Positions 45,849 to 56,326 of a DNA stretch of 64,000 bases are shown here, in pieces (positions within the stretch are counted from its first letter, which is position 1; each line of letters opens with the position of its first letter). Origin of the DNA: Fistularia commersonii (lineage: Eukaryota; Chordata; Actinopteri; Syngnathiformes; Fistulariidae). The notes under the pieces are model-generated. The model searched no databases, was not told where the DNA came from, and saw nothing but the letters and a program-made list of their open reading frames with translations. The stretch is from assembly GCA_037954325.1 (NCBI GenBank), contig JBBMNZ010000031.1:2718501-2782500 (forward strand). Direction: 5' to 3'. The translations under genes were made by a program, and so were the position numbers.

Positions 45849-47067
45849 CTCACCGGACACTTTATTAGGTACATCATGCTAGTAACGGGTTGGACCCCCT
45901 TTTGCCTTCAGAACTGCCTCAATTCTTCGTGGCATAGATTCAACAAGATGCTGGAAGCATTCCTCAGAGAGTTTGGTCCATATTGACATGATGGCATCAC
46001 ACAGTTGGCGCAGATTTGTCGGCTGCACATCCATGATGCGAATCTCCCGTTCCACCACATCCCAAAGATGCTCTATTGGATTGAGATCTGGTGACTGCTG
46101 AGGCCGTTTGGTTTCTGGAACATGACAATGAGTTCACTGGACTCAGTCTGAGATGATTCCAGCTTTATTACATGGCGCATTATACTGCTGAAAGTAGCCA
46201 TGAGAAGTTGGGTACATTGTGGTCATAAAGGGATGGACATGGTCAGCAACAATACTCAGGTAGGCTGTGGCGTTGCAACGATGCTCAATTGGTACCAAGG
46301 GGCCCAAAGAGTGCCAAGAAAATATTCCCCACACCATTACACCACCACCACCAGCCTGAACTGTTGATACAAGGCAGGATGGATCCATGCTTTCATGTTG
46401 TTGACGCCAAATTCTGACTCTACCATCCGAATGTCGCAGCAGAAATCGAGACTCATCAGACCAGGCGACGTTTTTCCAATCTTCTATTGTCCAATTTCGA
46501 TGAGCTTGTGCAAATTGTAGCCTCAGTTTCCTGTTCTTAGCTGAAAGGATTGGCACCCGGTGTGGTCTTCTGCTGTTGTAGCCCATCTGCTTCAAAGTTC
46601 GACGTACTGTGCGTTCAGAGATGCTCTTCTGCCTACCTTGGTTGTAACGGGTGGTTATTTGAGTCACTGTTGCCTTTCTATCAGCTCTAACCAGTCTGGC
46701 CATTCTCCTCTGACCTCTGGCATCAACAAGGCATTTCCGCCCGTAGAACTGCCGCTCACTGGATAATTTTTCTTTTTCGGACCATTCTATGTAAACCCTC
46801 GAGATGGTTGTACGTGAAAATCCCAGTAGATCAGTAGTTTCTGAAATACTCAGACCAGCCCTTCTGGCACCAAAAACCATGCCACGTTCAAAGTCACTCA
46901 AATAACCTTTCTTCCCCATACTGATGCTCGGTTTGAACTGCAGGAGATAGTCTGGACCATGTCTACATGCCTAAATGCACTGAGTTGCCGCCATGTGATT
47001 GGCTGATTAGAAATTAAGTGTTAACCAGCAGTTGGACAGGTGTACCTTATAAAGTGGCCGGTGAGTG
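45849..47067 (-). mobile_element. Tc1-like transposon, nearly full length
   Basis: The left end 'ctcaccggacactttattag' and the reverse complement of the right end 'cactcaccggccactttata' are inverted repeats of about 28 bases. They are flanked by TA on both sides inside a (TA)n tract. The interior carries one transposase frame on the minus strand (next entry). The length of about 1.22 kb is usual for a Tc1-like element. The left terminus lacks two bases (CA) relative to the right one. The ends are good enough to be bound, but the transposase is broken, so the copy could move only in trans. Confidence 0.9.
45879..46919 (-). pseudogene. Tc1-like transposase with two stops and a mutated catalytic residue
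   Basis: The frame starts MGKKGYLSDFERGMVFGARR and shows paired helix-turn-helix DNA-binding regions (residues about 5-110) followed by the catalytic domain. The first acidic residue is D155 in WSDESRF. The second is replaced: residue 246 is Tyr in FQQYNAPCNK, where the family has Asp (codon TAT for GAT), and the following His is Asn. Two TGA codons (46,143-46,145 and 46,134-46,136) interrupt the chain. The frame then continues without an indel through SPDLNPIEHLWDVVEREIRI to a TAG at 45,879. Total length is 346 codons, normal for the family. The third acidic residue, E283, is kept, with 36 residues between position 246 and E283. The protein would be inactive. Confidence 0.9.
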
Positions 47068-49035
47068 TATATATATATGTACAGGCATTTCGATATATAT
47101 TAGCAGAATTGTAAAACAAATACTTTATCTGCCATCAATTTTATTTTTCTCATTTGTAATGTTTTCAATTGAAACAAATCTTTCTAAAAAGTCAAAGTAA
47201 CGTGTATATTTATATACAGTCTATGTATATTGTCCATGATAGACACACACACAGGCTAATGACACTAAAATAATTTTGTCTAAAGCCTTAAGATAAATGA
47301 CTAATGATCAGGTGCTTGTGGAAATCTGTACTTTAGTGTTTTTGGGGGTTTCTTTCTTTTATGTGAGGTTAACATGCTGATTTTGACACACAGGCCGCAA
47401 TTTCCTGGTAAAGTCCTTCACACTTAGAAAAGCAGTTACCTACCTCAGGAGGAGTGACAGCTGCCATGACGACGCCCGGCTTGGTGCTCCAATATCCGCA
47501 AGAGCAAGCAACCTTTGCACTTAGAGATGGATGAGATAGAACGCTGTGATCTGGATGGGCCTCTATCCAACTTAGGCTGCACTGCAATGTGGAAATATGA
47601 CATGAAAATAATTGTTAAACAAATTAGAAATAACACATTAAAATTAACAGTGCTCAGAACTGTCACACAAGCATACAGGTCTCCAGCTTTGCTTTCGATA
47701 TTGAGACGCAGACTGCTCCACTGTGCTGGTCAAGAAAAGGACACGTCCTCTTGCCACCAGTATTTTTCAAACCTTGGGGTCACACAAAAAGCTTTGGGTG
47801 CAAAAAAAAAGAAATGCCCATGCACACAAAGCTTCTCCAAATCAAATAGATAAATTGGTCCATTTAATGGTTGAGGACCAGTTGCTCCAATCTCAACAGG
47901 AAGTCAGTTGCCCAAGAGTCAGCAGGGTGTATATCCAAGTTTGGACTTTGGTTAAAGTTAGTCATTGGGTTGACTAGTCCACATTGGTAATGAGGCAGAT
48001 ATAGCTATGAATTAAATGAAGTTGTAGGATATTATTTTCATTACATTATTTTTATTATTATTGCCATTGTTGCTGTTACAATTAGCATTGTTAACCTTAT
48101 TATTGTTAGAGTTATTATTAGGGTTATTTTGAGAATAACCTTGTCATTCTTTTTAGTATTATCAGTATTTATATTTTAACTATGAAATTACAATGATTAC
48201 CATCATAATTATAATACTAATTACCATTAGTATTATAGTAATGCTTATTTTTTTGATTTTATTTCATTTAGTAGAGCAATTTCCACAGGTAGATTCCAAA
48301 GATACATTTACATTCTACCAGGTTTCAGTTCTGGAAAGATGCTGAGAAGACCACAAAAAAAAAAACATCTAGTAGTTGCCTCCAATAGACCTGAGGCAAT
48401 GGAGAAAAATAAAAGAAGTGACCAAAGGTTCTTTAACATATGTAAAATGTTTTTTTTTTGCTTGGATAATCACGCCCTCTGTGAGTGACAGATAATTTAA
48501 ATATACATTTAGAGTCACCGGGTTTTTCATAAACAGGCGGAGTTCGGCTGACGCTGCTCAGTAAGCAGAAAAGGTGACCTTTGAACCCTGCCGCTAAATG
48601 CACCGAAAATATGCTTCTTGCCTCATGTCAGATGACTGACAGCTTGTGCTGACTGGGTTGCAAAAAAAAAAAAGTTAAAAACCGGCACTTGCCTTAAGCA
48701 TACGCGTAGCCACGTGCGCGATACGTGGCCTGAGGAATTGATCAGTGAATCTATTGATTTCAATTTGTTCATTGCTTGTCCCAATCGGGCACATTTAATA
48801 AGATGGATGTGTTGGAGGCTAAAGTTCAGACACCGGCCTAATTGTGGCTGCCGTTAATTAGTCGTAACTAATTGAAAGGAATGATTGTTGGAGAAGACGT
48901 GTGATTGATTCCTCGGAAAAAAAAAAGAGTGAGAGTTAACACCTTCAACCCGTCTGTCTTCTCAAATGAAGGCAAACTTTCAGACAGTTGGCTCTTTTGG
49001 TTCCAGAAATTTGCTTCAAGCGAAATAAAAGATTC
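47068..49035. other. No recognisable gene
   Basis: The stretch has mixed and AT-rich DNA. A 112-codon plus-strand frame at 47,515 has no recognisable motif, and a short ATT/TTA-rich region lies at 48.04-48.25 kb. I see no transposon ends. Confidence 0.5.
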
Positions 49036-49300
49036 TGTGTGGAGTGTGCATGTTCTCTTCGGTCTGCATGGGTTTCCTCCATGTTCAATGGTGTCCATCC
49101 ACAGTCCAAAAGCATGGAGGTTCATGTGAAACCCTAAGAGGACATATAATGAGGGGCGACAGTTGTATGCCTCTGTATGTGGACCTGGGATCGACTGGGG
49201 ACCAATATTTGGTGTGCCCAACCTCTCCTCCAATGGCAGCTGGGAGAGGCTCCCGGCCCCAACGGGACACAAAGTGCATGATAAGAGGTATATATGATGA
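49035..49300 (+). repeat. Teleost dispersed repeat, degraded
   Basis: 'gtctgcatgggtttcctcca', 'cacagtccaaaagcatggag', 'tgtatgcctctgtatgtgga' and 'atggcagctgggagaggctc' follow the order of the 12.13-kb copy. The 'cgcctct' block is altered. Confidence 0.6.
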
Positions 49301-49329
49301 ATGAGTGTGAAACTCTTGTGAATGCTGGT

Positions 49330-49532
49330 AGAAACAATAAAACTGCAATGTGATAACTTTTTCTTTAACCAGGAAAAAAGTCCCATTGAGATTAAAAAAG
49401 TTCTTTTACAATAGAGTCCTGGCCAAGAGGCAGCAATAAGTTACAGACAGACAATATTACAAACAGTTAAAAGAAGCAATTACATTTTGACAAGTTGACC
49501 TCTAGTGTTGTCAGTTTGGTTTTAAAAGCATT
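49330..49532. repeat. Interspersed repeat of unknown class, left half (split by piggyBac)
   Basis: The sequence 'ttaaccaggaaaaaagtccc' followed by 'attgagattaaaaaagttct' and 'gagtcctggccaagaggcag' resembles a dispersed teleost repeat whose class I do not know. Its continuation appears to be 'attagagtttccagtcttta' after 51,905, on the far side of the piggyBac element. The two halves together suggest that the transposon landed inside this repeat. Confidence 0.45.
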
Positions 49533-49735
49533 TAGCACTAGCCAGACTGGAGTTTTTGGGTACTCCTAGAAGAACTGAACAGGGATCATTTGATCCCCCA
49601 CCCTGGAATGCGGTGGCTGAGCAGTCCCTGTTGTTATTCTAATGTTCCACTACTGGCAGACAGTCACTTGCTGGGAGTACAATGCAAGGTGTGAGATGTA
49701 GATGAGGCCTCTGTCTTCTGGCGGTCTTAACATTC

Positions 49736-49855
49736 TACAGTCATGGCCAAAAGTTTTGAGAATGACACTTTCACAAAGTCTGTTCCTTCAGGGTTTTTAG
49801 TGTTTGCCAGATGTTTCTATGGTTGTGTCACTCAAAACTTTTGGCCATGACTGTA
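49736..49855. mobile_element. 120-bp MITE with terminal inverted repeats, copy 2
   Basis: The element runs from TA to TA. The left arm begins TACAGTCATGGCCAAAAG and continues TTTTGAG. The right arm is its exact complement for 25 bases, with a further match to TGACAC. The interior, about 60 bases, has no coding capacity. It lies between the left end of the piggyBac element and its transposase region, and is in opposite orientation to copy 1 at 39.5 kb. The ends resemble those of fish Tc1/mariner-type elements. Confidence 0.88.
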
Positions 49856-50164
49856 CTCCCAGCAAGTCATTGTCCACTTGGATTTTATATGGCTCAGCTA
49901 CTATATCTCATCATGTATTTACAATCCCATCCCCATGCAACCATGAGGAGTCATCAATTTGATTTAATTCAAATAAATCACATTCAGAATCAGCTCAGCC
50001 TCAGAAACATATCACAAGAAGACCAGGGCCTCACCTTCAGTACAATGCAAGGTATGAAATGTAGGGGAGGCCTTGGTCTTCTTATCAAGGATCAAAACTC
50101 ACCTTCAAAGCTTCCTCTGTTTTGTCAGTCTTCAGATGCTTCATACCATTCAAGCATGCACAAA

Positions 50165-51417
50165 AGCATGCAAGGGAAACAGAAGCGCTGGATTGGTTCA
50201 TGGATGCTCCAGAACTTATGGCATTTATCGCAGTTATCATTTGGCAAGGGGTGACTAAGGTTCCATAATTGTCTGACAACTCGTCAGAGATGTACTGAAA
50301 CAAATGGATCATGGCAACAATGACCAGAGACTGCTTCAAGATGTCATGCGACACCTACGCTTTGCACTTGCTCAGTCCGGGTGTTCTTGCTATCAGACAT
50401 GTTTGCAGCAATTTCTGAACTGTGGGAATCATTTTGGAAGAACTGGGTCATATTCTACAGACCTGGTCGTCACATCACAATTGATGAACAGCTCTACCCA
50501 TCGAAGACACGTTGCCCTTTTCTGCAGTATATTGCTACAAAACCTGATAAGTTTGGCATCAAGTTCTGAGTGGCTTGCGACTTGACGTCGAAATATATCT
50601 GCAATGTCTTTCCATAAATTGGCAAAGAACCTGGTCGTCCCAAAGAGGAGAGACCGTCCGAGAGTGTGGTGATGAAGTTGATGGGACCATTTCTGGACCA
50701 GGGCAGAACTGTCACAACGGACAATTTTTTTTTTACCTCCATTTCCCTTGCAAAAAAGTTGCTCAGCCGGAAAACTACCCTTCTTGGGACAGTCAATAAG
50801 AGTCGCAGAGAAATTACCCCTTCGGCTCGAGAGCTGAAATGCACTGAGTTCAGCACTCAAGGGTTTTCTAACAACTGACGCCACCCTGACAGTGTATGCA
50901 GCCAGCTGGAAGAAGACTGTCTACCTTATGAGCAGTATGCATGGTGTGGTTCAGTTTGAGGACAGCCACAAAAGAAAGACAAGCACCATCACCCAGTACA
51001 ATTCCACAAAATGGGGTGTCGATGCCATGGATCAGATGGTGCGTGAGTACAGCGTACGGGCAGGAACACGAAGATGGCCAGTCACTGTGTTCTAGAACAT
51101 GGTTGACATGGAAGCCCTGAACGCCCATGTGCTCTTTCAAGCCAGCACATGAAGGGAGGAAAGGCAGACAGATTTTCTGGTGCAGCTTGCTCGTGAGTTG
51201 GAGTCTCATGTGAGGGCAAAGATTGGAAAGGAGAACACTCCTCAAACAGGCCGCCACACCAGATTGTCTTGGCAAAAGGAGGAAATGCCAAGTCCAGCAC
51301 CGGTGCAAAAGGAACCCTGCTACTATTCAATGTGTGCACTGCTACAAGTTTACGTATGGCAAATGCACAAAAGAAGTGCAGTGGGAGGGCCAGGTCTGCT
51401 CAGACCAAGCAGTTTAA
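50165..51417 (+). pseudogene. piggyBac transposase (DDE_Tnp_1_7 type), broken
   Basis: The N-terminal part reads FMDAPELMAFIAVIIWQGVT near 50,200. The catalytic core carries GRHITIDEQLYPSKTRCPFL (first Asp, codon 50,483-50,485) and TVTTDNFFFTSISLAKKLLS (second Asp, 50,720-50,722) in the same frame. Between them are in-frame stops, a TGA in place of Trp after KFGIKF and a TAA. A frameshift near 50,875 moves the frame to KWGVDAMDQMVREYSVRAGT (third Asp, 51,021-51,023). A TAG follows WPVTVF. The C-terminal tail in another frame, CVHCYKFTYGKCTKEVQW, is the cysteine-rich zinc-binding domain. All three catalytic aspartates remain in the DNA, but no single protein could contain them. Confidence 0.85.
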
Positions 51418-51904
51418 AAAAAAAAAAAAAAGTTGTAAATATGTGTGAATTTTGTTTATTTTTGGATAAAACCTTGTAACAAAAACAGACCATTTGAAAA
51501 GTTTCTATTTTGTATATTTTTCATTCCCTTATCTTCATGTCTTACTAAATTGAACTCAACAAAAATGATAAATATGGTTATGAAGCATCAAGATATGCAG
51601 AATATTTACAAAAAAAAAAAAAAAAAAAAAAAAACAAGAACATTCAAGCTTTCAAGAGGAAGATCAGTCGGAAGTAATGAAGTTACAATTACCCTTGGTT
51701 AGGTGAAATCCATGTAAAACTGAGTCACACTTCTTTCTCTCCCCAGAGCTGCTCCTTTGACAAACTACATTCAACTCAGCAGGAAACTGCCATATTATTA
51801 GCATACTGGAAAGACCACATTCCATGGCAGGGGATCAAATGATCCCTCTGCAGTCACCAAAGGTATATGGATCAAATGATCCATCCTTAGTCCTTCTAGT
51901 GCTA

Positions 51905-52140
51905 AATTAGAGTTTCCAGTCTTTAAGTCTGTTCCAGGCAGTGTGGGCCGCATAGGCAAAAGCAACAGTTGATCATGTGATCGCAGCAGGTGAGAATCAA
52001 CAGTCCGCCTTGTGACGAAGTCATAGATGTAAGAGGGCAGCAGCCCAAGCATGGCCTTATAAAGAAGTGTGCCAATGCCCCAACCTCCCCATGGACAAAG
52101 GCCATCCAGCACAGAAATAGAGTTCACAATGATGTGTTAA
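51905..52140. repeat. Interspersed repeat of unknown class, right half
   Basis: 'gagtttccagtctttaagtc', 'tgtgggccgcataggcaaaa' and 'cagcccaagcatggccttat' form a block with the character of a dispersed repeat. It is probably continuous with the segment before the piggyBac element. I infer no coding function. Confidence 0.4.
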
Positions 52141-52184
52141 TCTACAATTTGTGATGAAACTTAGTAATAAAAGGATTACATCAT

Positions 52185-52790
52185 CTTTTTTTCCTGTTCA
52201 GCTTTTTCCCTCAGGGGCCATCCGAGTGAATCAACATCCTCCATCTAACCGTGTGCTTTCTGTCCTCTTCGCTCACAAGACTAACTTCATGTCCTCTTTC
52301 ACTCCATACAGAAATTTCCTGATCTTCATCTAGGCCTCCTGCCGACAGTTGTGCTGTCCCTCTGAGAGACTCTTTCCTGATCCTATCCAACCTGGTCACT
52401 CCCAAAAAGAACCGCGACATCTTCATCTCTGCTTCCTGTTTTTTGTTCAATGCATCTGACTCCAAACCGTACATCACTGGTCTTATGGCTGTCTTGTATA
52501 CCTTTCATTTTGGCTGATGCTCTTTTATCACACATTACCTCTGACACTTTTCTCCATCCGTTCCAACTTGCTTGATCTTTTTTCTTCACCTCTTTTTCCA
52601 CACTCTCCATTGGTCTGAACTACTGACCCTAAATACTTAAAATCCTCCATCTTTATATCCACTCCCAGTTGCCTCACTTTTCCATTTGAGTCTCTCATTC
52701 ACTCCAATGCATTCTGTTTGGCCGCGGCTAATTTTCATTCCTCTCCTTTCAAGAGCATACCTCAACCCCTCTAGAGACCCCAAAACAAAG
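52185..52790 (-). mobile_element. RTE-like LINE 3' end, minus strand, divergent subfamily
   Basis: Read on the minus strand, the piece holds the region after motif C (the 'aggtatgctcttgaaaggag' equivalent near 52,755, the 'gaggattttaagtatttagg' equivalent near 52,640), the C-terminal MYGLESDALNKKQEAEMKMS frame (52,211-52,477), and the 3' end near 52,195. The wording of the C-terminus (RFFLGVTRLDRIRKESLRGT) differs from the copies at 4, 14 and 41 kb, so it belongs to a separate subfamily. Frameshifts are present. Confidence 0.7.
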
Positions 52791-52869
52791 GACGACATGG
52801 TATGCCAAACACATAAATGAGTAAACTTGCTTGGTGACGTGGGTTAAGGGTGAATTCTATACGACATGA

Positions 52870-53175
52870 TGTTTCCTGCAATCATGTGGGGGCAGATCCT
52901 GTGCCACCGGTCATTGGATGAGAGGTTGGATACACATCTGGCTGTTCTCCAGTTGATCACAGTGCCACAAATAGAGACATACAACCATTTGCTTTCTCAC
53001 TCACATGTCTGAGCAATTTTAGGGTGTCCAAAACTTACTACTCCATGTTTTCTTGGGGAAGGAAACTGAAGAACATGCAGGCAACCTGTGCCATCTACAA
53101 CAAAGAAAGGCTTACTTGTTGAACCAGGGACATCTTGCTTTGAAGTGGAAGCTCTAACCTCTGCACCGCATTATG
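52870..53175 (-). repeat. Teleost dispersed repeat, degraded
   Basis: Fragments such as 'gttctccagttgatcacagt', 'acaaatagagacatacaacc' and 'gaaactgaagaacatgcagg' are arranged as in the minus-strand copy at 36.3 kb. Divergence is high. Confidence 0.5.
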
Positions 53176-53312
53176 GATCACAAAATAATAAAATCAGACA
53201 GTGAACAGCGACTCAGAGCCGAAGCGGTTTCCCATCTGCCATTATTCTATTTTCATGAGATAGTCCCATTTGTCAAAGGGGAATAGTAATCAAATTTTAG
53301 TTAGTTAGTTAG

Positions 53313-56300
53313 TTAGTCCTCTTGCAGGAAATGCGTAGAGCCAACCGTGGCTACCAGGTTTCTCCATTGGGGTCTGTCGTTGGCAAGTTGCCGTGCCTGT
53401 GCCAGGCTCACACCGCAGGCCCTGAGGTCTTGGGCCACAACATCAAGCCAGCGGGTGCGGGGGGCACCTCTGGGTCTTCTCCATCCGGTTAGCTGGGGAT
53501 TAAAGGCCAAGATGGAGCTTGTTGGGTGTTCGGCAGGCAAGCGGATGATGTGGCCATACCAACGAACTCGCCGCATTGCTACGAGGCGAGATGCTGGGGG
53601 CTGCTGGGTTCGATCCCTTAGGGTCTTGTTTGTGACATGCTGGGTCCAGCTGATGCCTTCTAATGTCCTCAGGGCCCTGGAGTCAAATCCATCAAGCCTG
53701 GCTGCCAGCGTGTTGTTCAGCGGCCAGGTTTCGGAGCCATAGAGGAGGACAGAGATGACTGAGGCATTGTAGACCCGGAGCTTTGTCACCCGGGATATGT
53801 GCCGGTGTCGCCACAATGGTCTCCACAGGGACTGCATGACTGACGCCGCAAGGGCACGGCGCCGGTCAATCTCAACTTTGAGATCTCCGGTGTTTGATAG
53901 GGTTGAGCCGAGGTACTTGAAGGAGGCGACAGAGTGGACAGGGGTGCCGTCGAAGAGGAGTGGTGGTGGATCAGGTCCCTCTCCTATATGCATAAGCTTG
54001 GTTTTTGGCCAGCTTATCTTCAGGCCGAGTTTCCTGGACTCCTCATCAAAAACATGGAGGGCTTCGCGAAGCTGGTCAGCGGTCTCGCTGAACAGCGTGG
54101 TGTCGTCTGCGTACTCGAGATCCCTGAGGGTGTAGCTGCCTATGGGGACCCCAGGGATCCGCTCAGAGACTTTTGTCATCAGATGGTCGATGACACAATT
54201 AAAAAGTTCTGGCGCAGCGACGCAGCCCTGCCTCACCCCGCTGTTGATGGGGAACCACTCAGAGTTCCGGCCATTCACACGCACACAGCTTTCGGCTCCT
54301 TGGTAGAGCTGCCTAAACAGTGTGGTTATTTTGGCCGGGACTCCGAGGGATGTCAGGATGTTCCAGAGAGAGCCGAGGTCCACCGTGTCGAAGGCTGCTT
54401 TCAGGTCGATGAAGGCGATGTAAAGGTGCCGATCCTTCCTGAACTCCCGGGCCTTTTCAATTATGAGCCGGAGGGCAGAGATGTGATCTGTGGTAGACCG
54501 ATTGGTCATGAAACCGGCTTGCTGTTGGCGGCGTCTGCTTTGGGTTGCAGGTAGAGCACGGGTTAGTAGGACGCGGGTGAATAGTTTTCCGGGGATGGAG
54601 AGGAGGGTGATTCCTCTGTGGTTGCTGCAGGTCAGCTGGTCGCCCTTGTGCTTCCAGAAGGGAAGTATAATGCCCCGCCTCCAGTCTTCAGGCAGCGACT
54701 CAGTGACCCACACGTGGTTGATGATTTGTGTGAGCCAAAGGATGATGTTGTTACCTCCGGCCTTCAGCATCTCAGCTGTGATGGAACATAGGCCAGGGGC
54801 TTTGCCGTTTTTGAGCTTTGACAGGGCTGCCTTCACTTCGGCTGGGGTGACCGGGGAGATGAGACAGTCCGGGTTATTGTTGGGGTGGGTGGTGGAGGTG
54901 GGGGTTTCTGGTAGGGGAGGATGGTTTAGGAGCTCACTGAAGTGCTCCTTCCAGCGACTGAGGCAGTCAGCTTCAGCGGATAGGACGTTTCCGGCCGTAT
55001 CCTTAACCAGGAAGCAGCGCTTGCGGGGGCCTGCTTTCCCTTGGCGGAGCAGATTGAAAAGCTGCCGCAGGTTGTTGTTTTTGGAGGCTGACTCCATGGC
55101 TGTCGCCTGGTTTCTCCAGTATGTTTCCCTGTCTTGACGGATGGAGATGTTCCGTTGGCCGTTGAGGCGCCGGTACAGGACCATGTCCCCACGCAGTCGA
55201 GCAGCTCGTCGGCTGTTGACGATGTCCAACGTGGCTTGGGAAATCCAGGGCTTCTTGGGGGCTGGTCTTGTTCGCCCGGCGGCTCCCTTCGAAGCCATGG
55301 TCACCTCGCTTTTAAAGTGAGGCCAGTCCTGGGACATCCCGCTGGTGAGGGCGCTAAAACGGTTTGCGATGGAGCAGCTGTAGCGCTCCATAATGGCAGG
55401 GTCTAAGAGGCGGGAGGAGTCCAGCTTGGGGGAGGCATTGGCTGAGGCCCCCGCCTTGAGCTTTAGCCGCAGGTCGGCTATCAGCATGCGATGGTCGGTG
55501 TTGCCAAGCTGTGCACCTCTGAAGACACGGCAGTTGGTAACCGATGTCTTCCAGCGGCGGGAGATGAGGATGTGGTCTATGGCTTTTTTTGTCTTCCCGT
55601 CCGGGCTGTACCAGGTCCAGTGGTGGATTCTCTTTCGGGGGAACCAAGAGTCAGCGATGCAGAGGTTGGTGGCTCTGCAGAGGTTAAGTAACCGTTGGCC
55701 GTTGTCGTTGGTGGTGGTATCGACGGAGACTGGGCCAGTTACAGCCGGGAGGGTCGGATCCTGAATCGAGATTGTGGCATTGGCGTCGGTGAGGACGATG
55801 ACAATGTCATGGGGGGGTGCGGCCTGGATGGCATCTTGCAGTTGGTCATAGAATGTGTCCTTGGCATGGTCTGGGGTGACGTCAGTTGGGCTGTAGGCGA
55901 CAATGACTGTCAGCTTCCCATGTTGGTGTTGGAGGCGAGCAGACAGCAGTCGATCGCTAACTGGTTTCCAACTGATGACGGTGTTCCTCCGGTATAGCGG
56001 GATGGCTAGGGCTACTCCATAAAGGCCTCTGCCATCATTTGGGCCGCTCCAGAGGAAAAGATGGTCGCCAGCAGTGGTCTCTCCAGTTCCGCGCCAGCGT
56101 GATTCACACAGGCCAGCAAGGGTGATGTTATACCTTGAGAGTTCACGGGATAGCAATGTGGCATAGCCGGGGCGCAGGAGTGTCTGGACATTCCAGCAGG
56201 CAATGCGGGTTTTGTGACGGAGATCCAGTTGGCGTAGTCCGGGGGCAGGCAGGGGTCTGTTACCGAGAAGATCCGTCCGGTTTATTCTGGTTGCTTCGGT

Positions 56301-56326
56301 TGGTTTCGTAACTGGTTTATTTCACC
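53313..56326 (-). CDS. LINE endonuclease-reverse transcriptase polyprotein, uninterrupted
   Basis: The frame has no stop from about 56,326 to 53,313. Counting residues from a TTG at 56,156 gives 947 codons. About 55 more codons are open upstream (including RIACWNVQTLLRPG, the usual endonuclease N-terminus), so the real start is farther 5' than 56,156. No in-frame ATG is visible in that extension. Endonuclease motifs: LCESRW (glutamate, residues 16-21), LTDANA (122-127, in place of GDFNA), AIDHI (192-196), TDHR (220-223). Reverse transcriptase: GKAPG (451-455), RGITLLSIPGK (514-524), FIDLKAAFD (motif A, D584), SGVRQGC (motif B, 639-645), EYADD (motif C, 681-685). The C-terminus ends TRWLDVVAQDLRACG...FLQED. 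It would nick target DNA and copy its own RNA there. All catalytic residues I can check are present. Confidence 0.85.

Larger units (their letters stand above)
49533..51904 (+). mobile_element. piggyBac-family transposon
   Basis: The outer ends form inverted repeats: 'atttagcactag' at 49,530-49,541 and its complement at 51,896-51,907, with partial similarity extending inward. A palindrome GGGATCATTTGATCCC lies at 49,582-49,597 and again, as GGGATCAAATGATCCC, at 51,831-51,846; a shorter version is at 51,869-51,882. Such subterminal repeats are usual in piggyBac elements. The plus strand codes for a piggyBac transposase (next entry), and a MITE is inserted at 49,736-49,855. The flanks read TTTA and TAAA around the repeat ends and are not the clean TTAA duplication typical of the family. 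Confidence 0.8.

Noticed and set aside
46143..46919. An intact Tc1-like transposase gene
   Set aside because: The 258-codon frame is only the first three quarters. Two stops precede the last catalytic residue, and the second catalytic Asp is Tyr.
47515..47853. A 112-codon plus-strand frame as a small host protein
   Set aside because: No motif is recognisable, it ends in a Lys run from an A tract, and no splice-site context supports it.
49533..51904. A clean TTAA target-site duplication for the piggyBac element
   Set aside because: The flanks read TTTA and TAAA at the visible repeat ends. I could not place two TTAA copies at equal positions, so the claim is left open.
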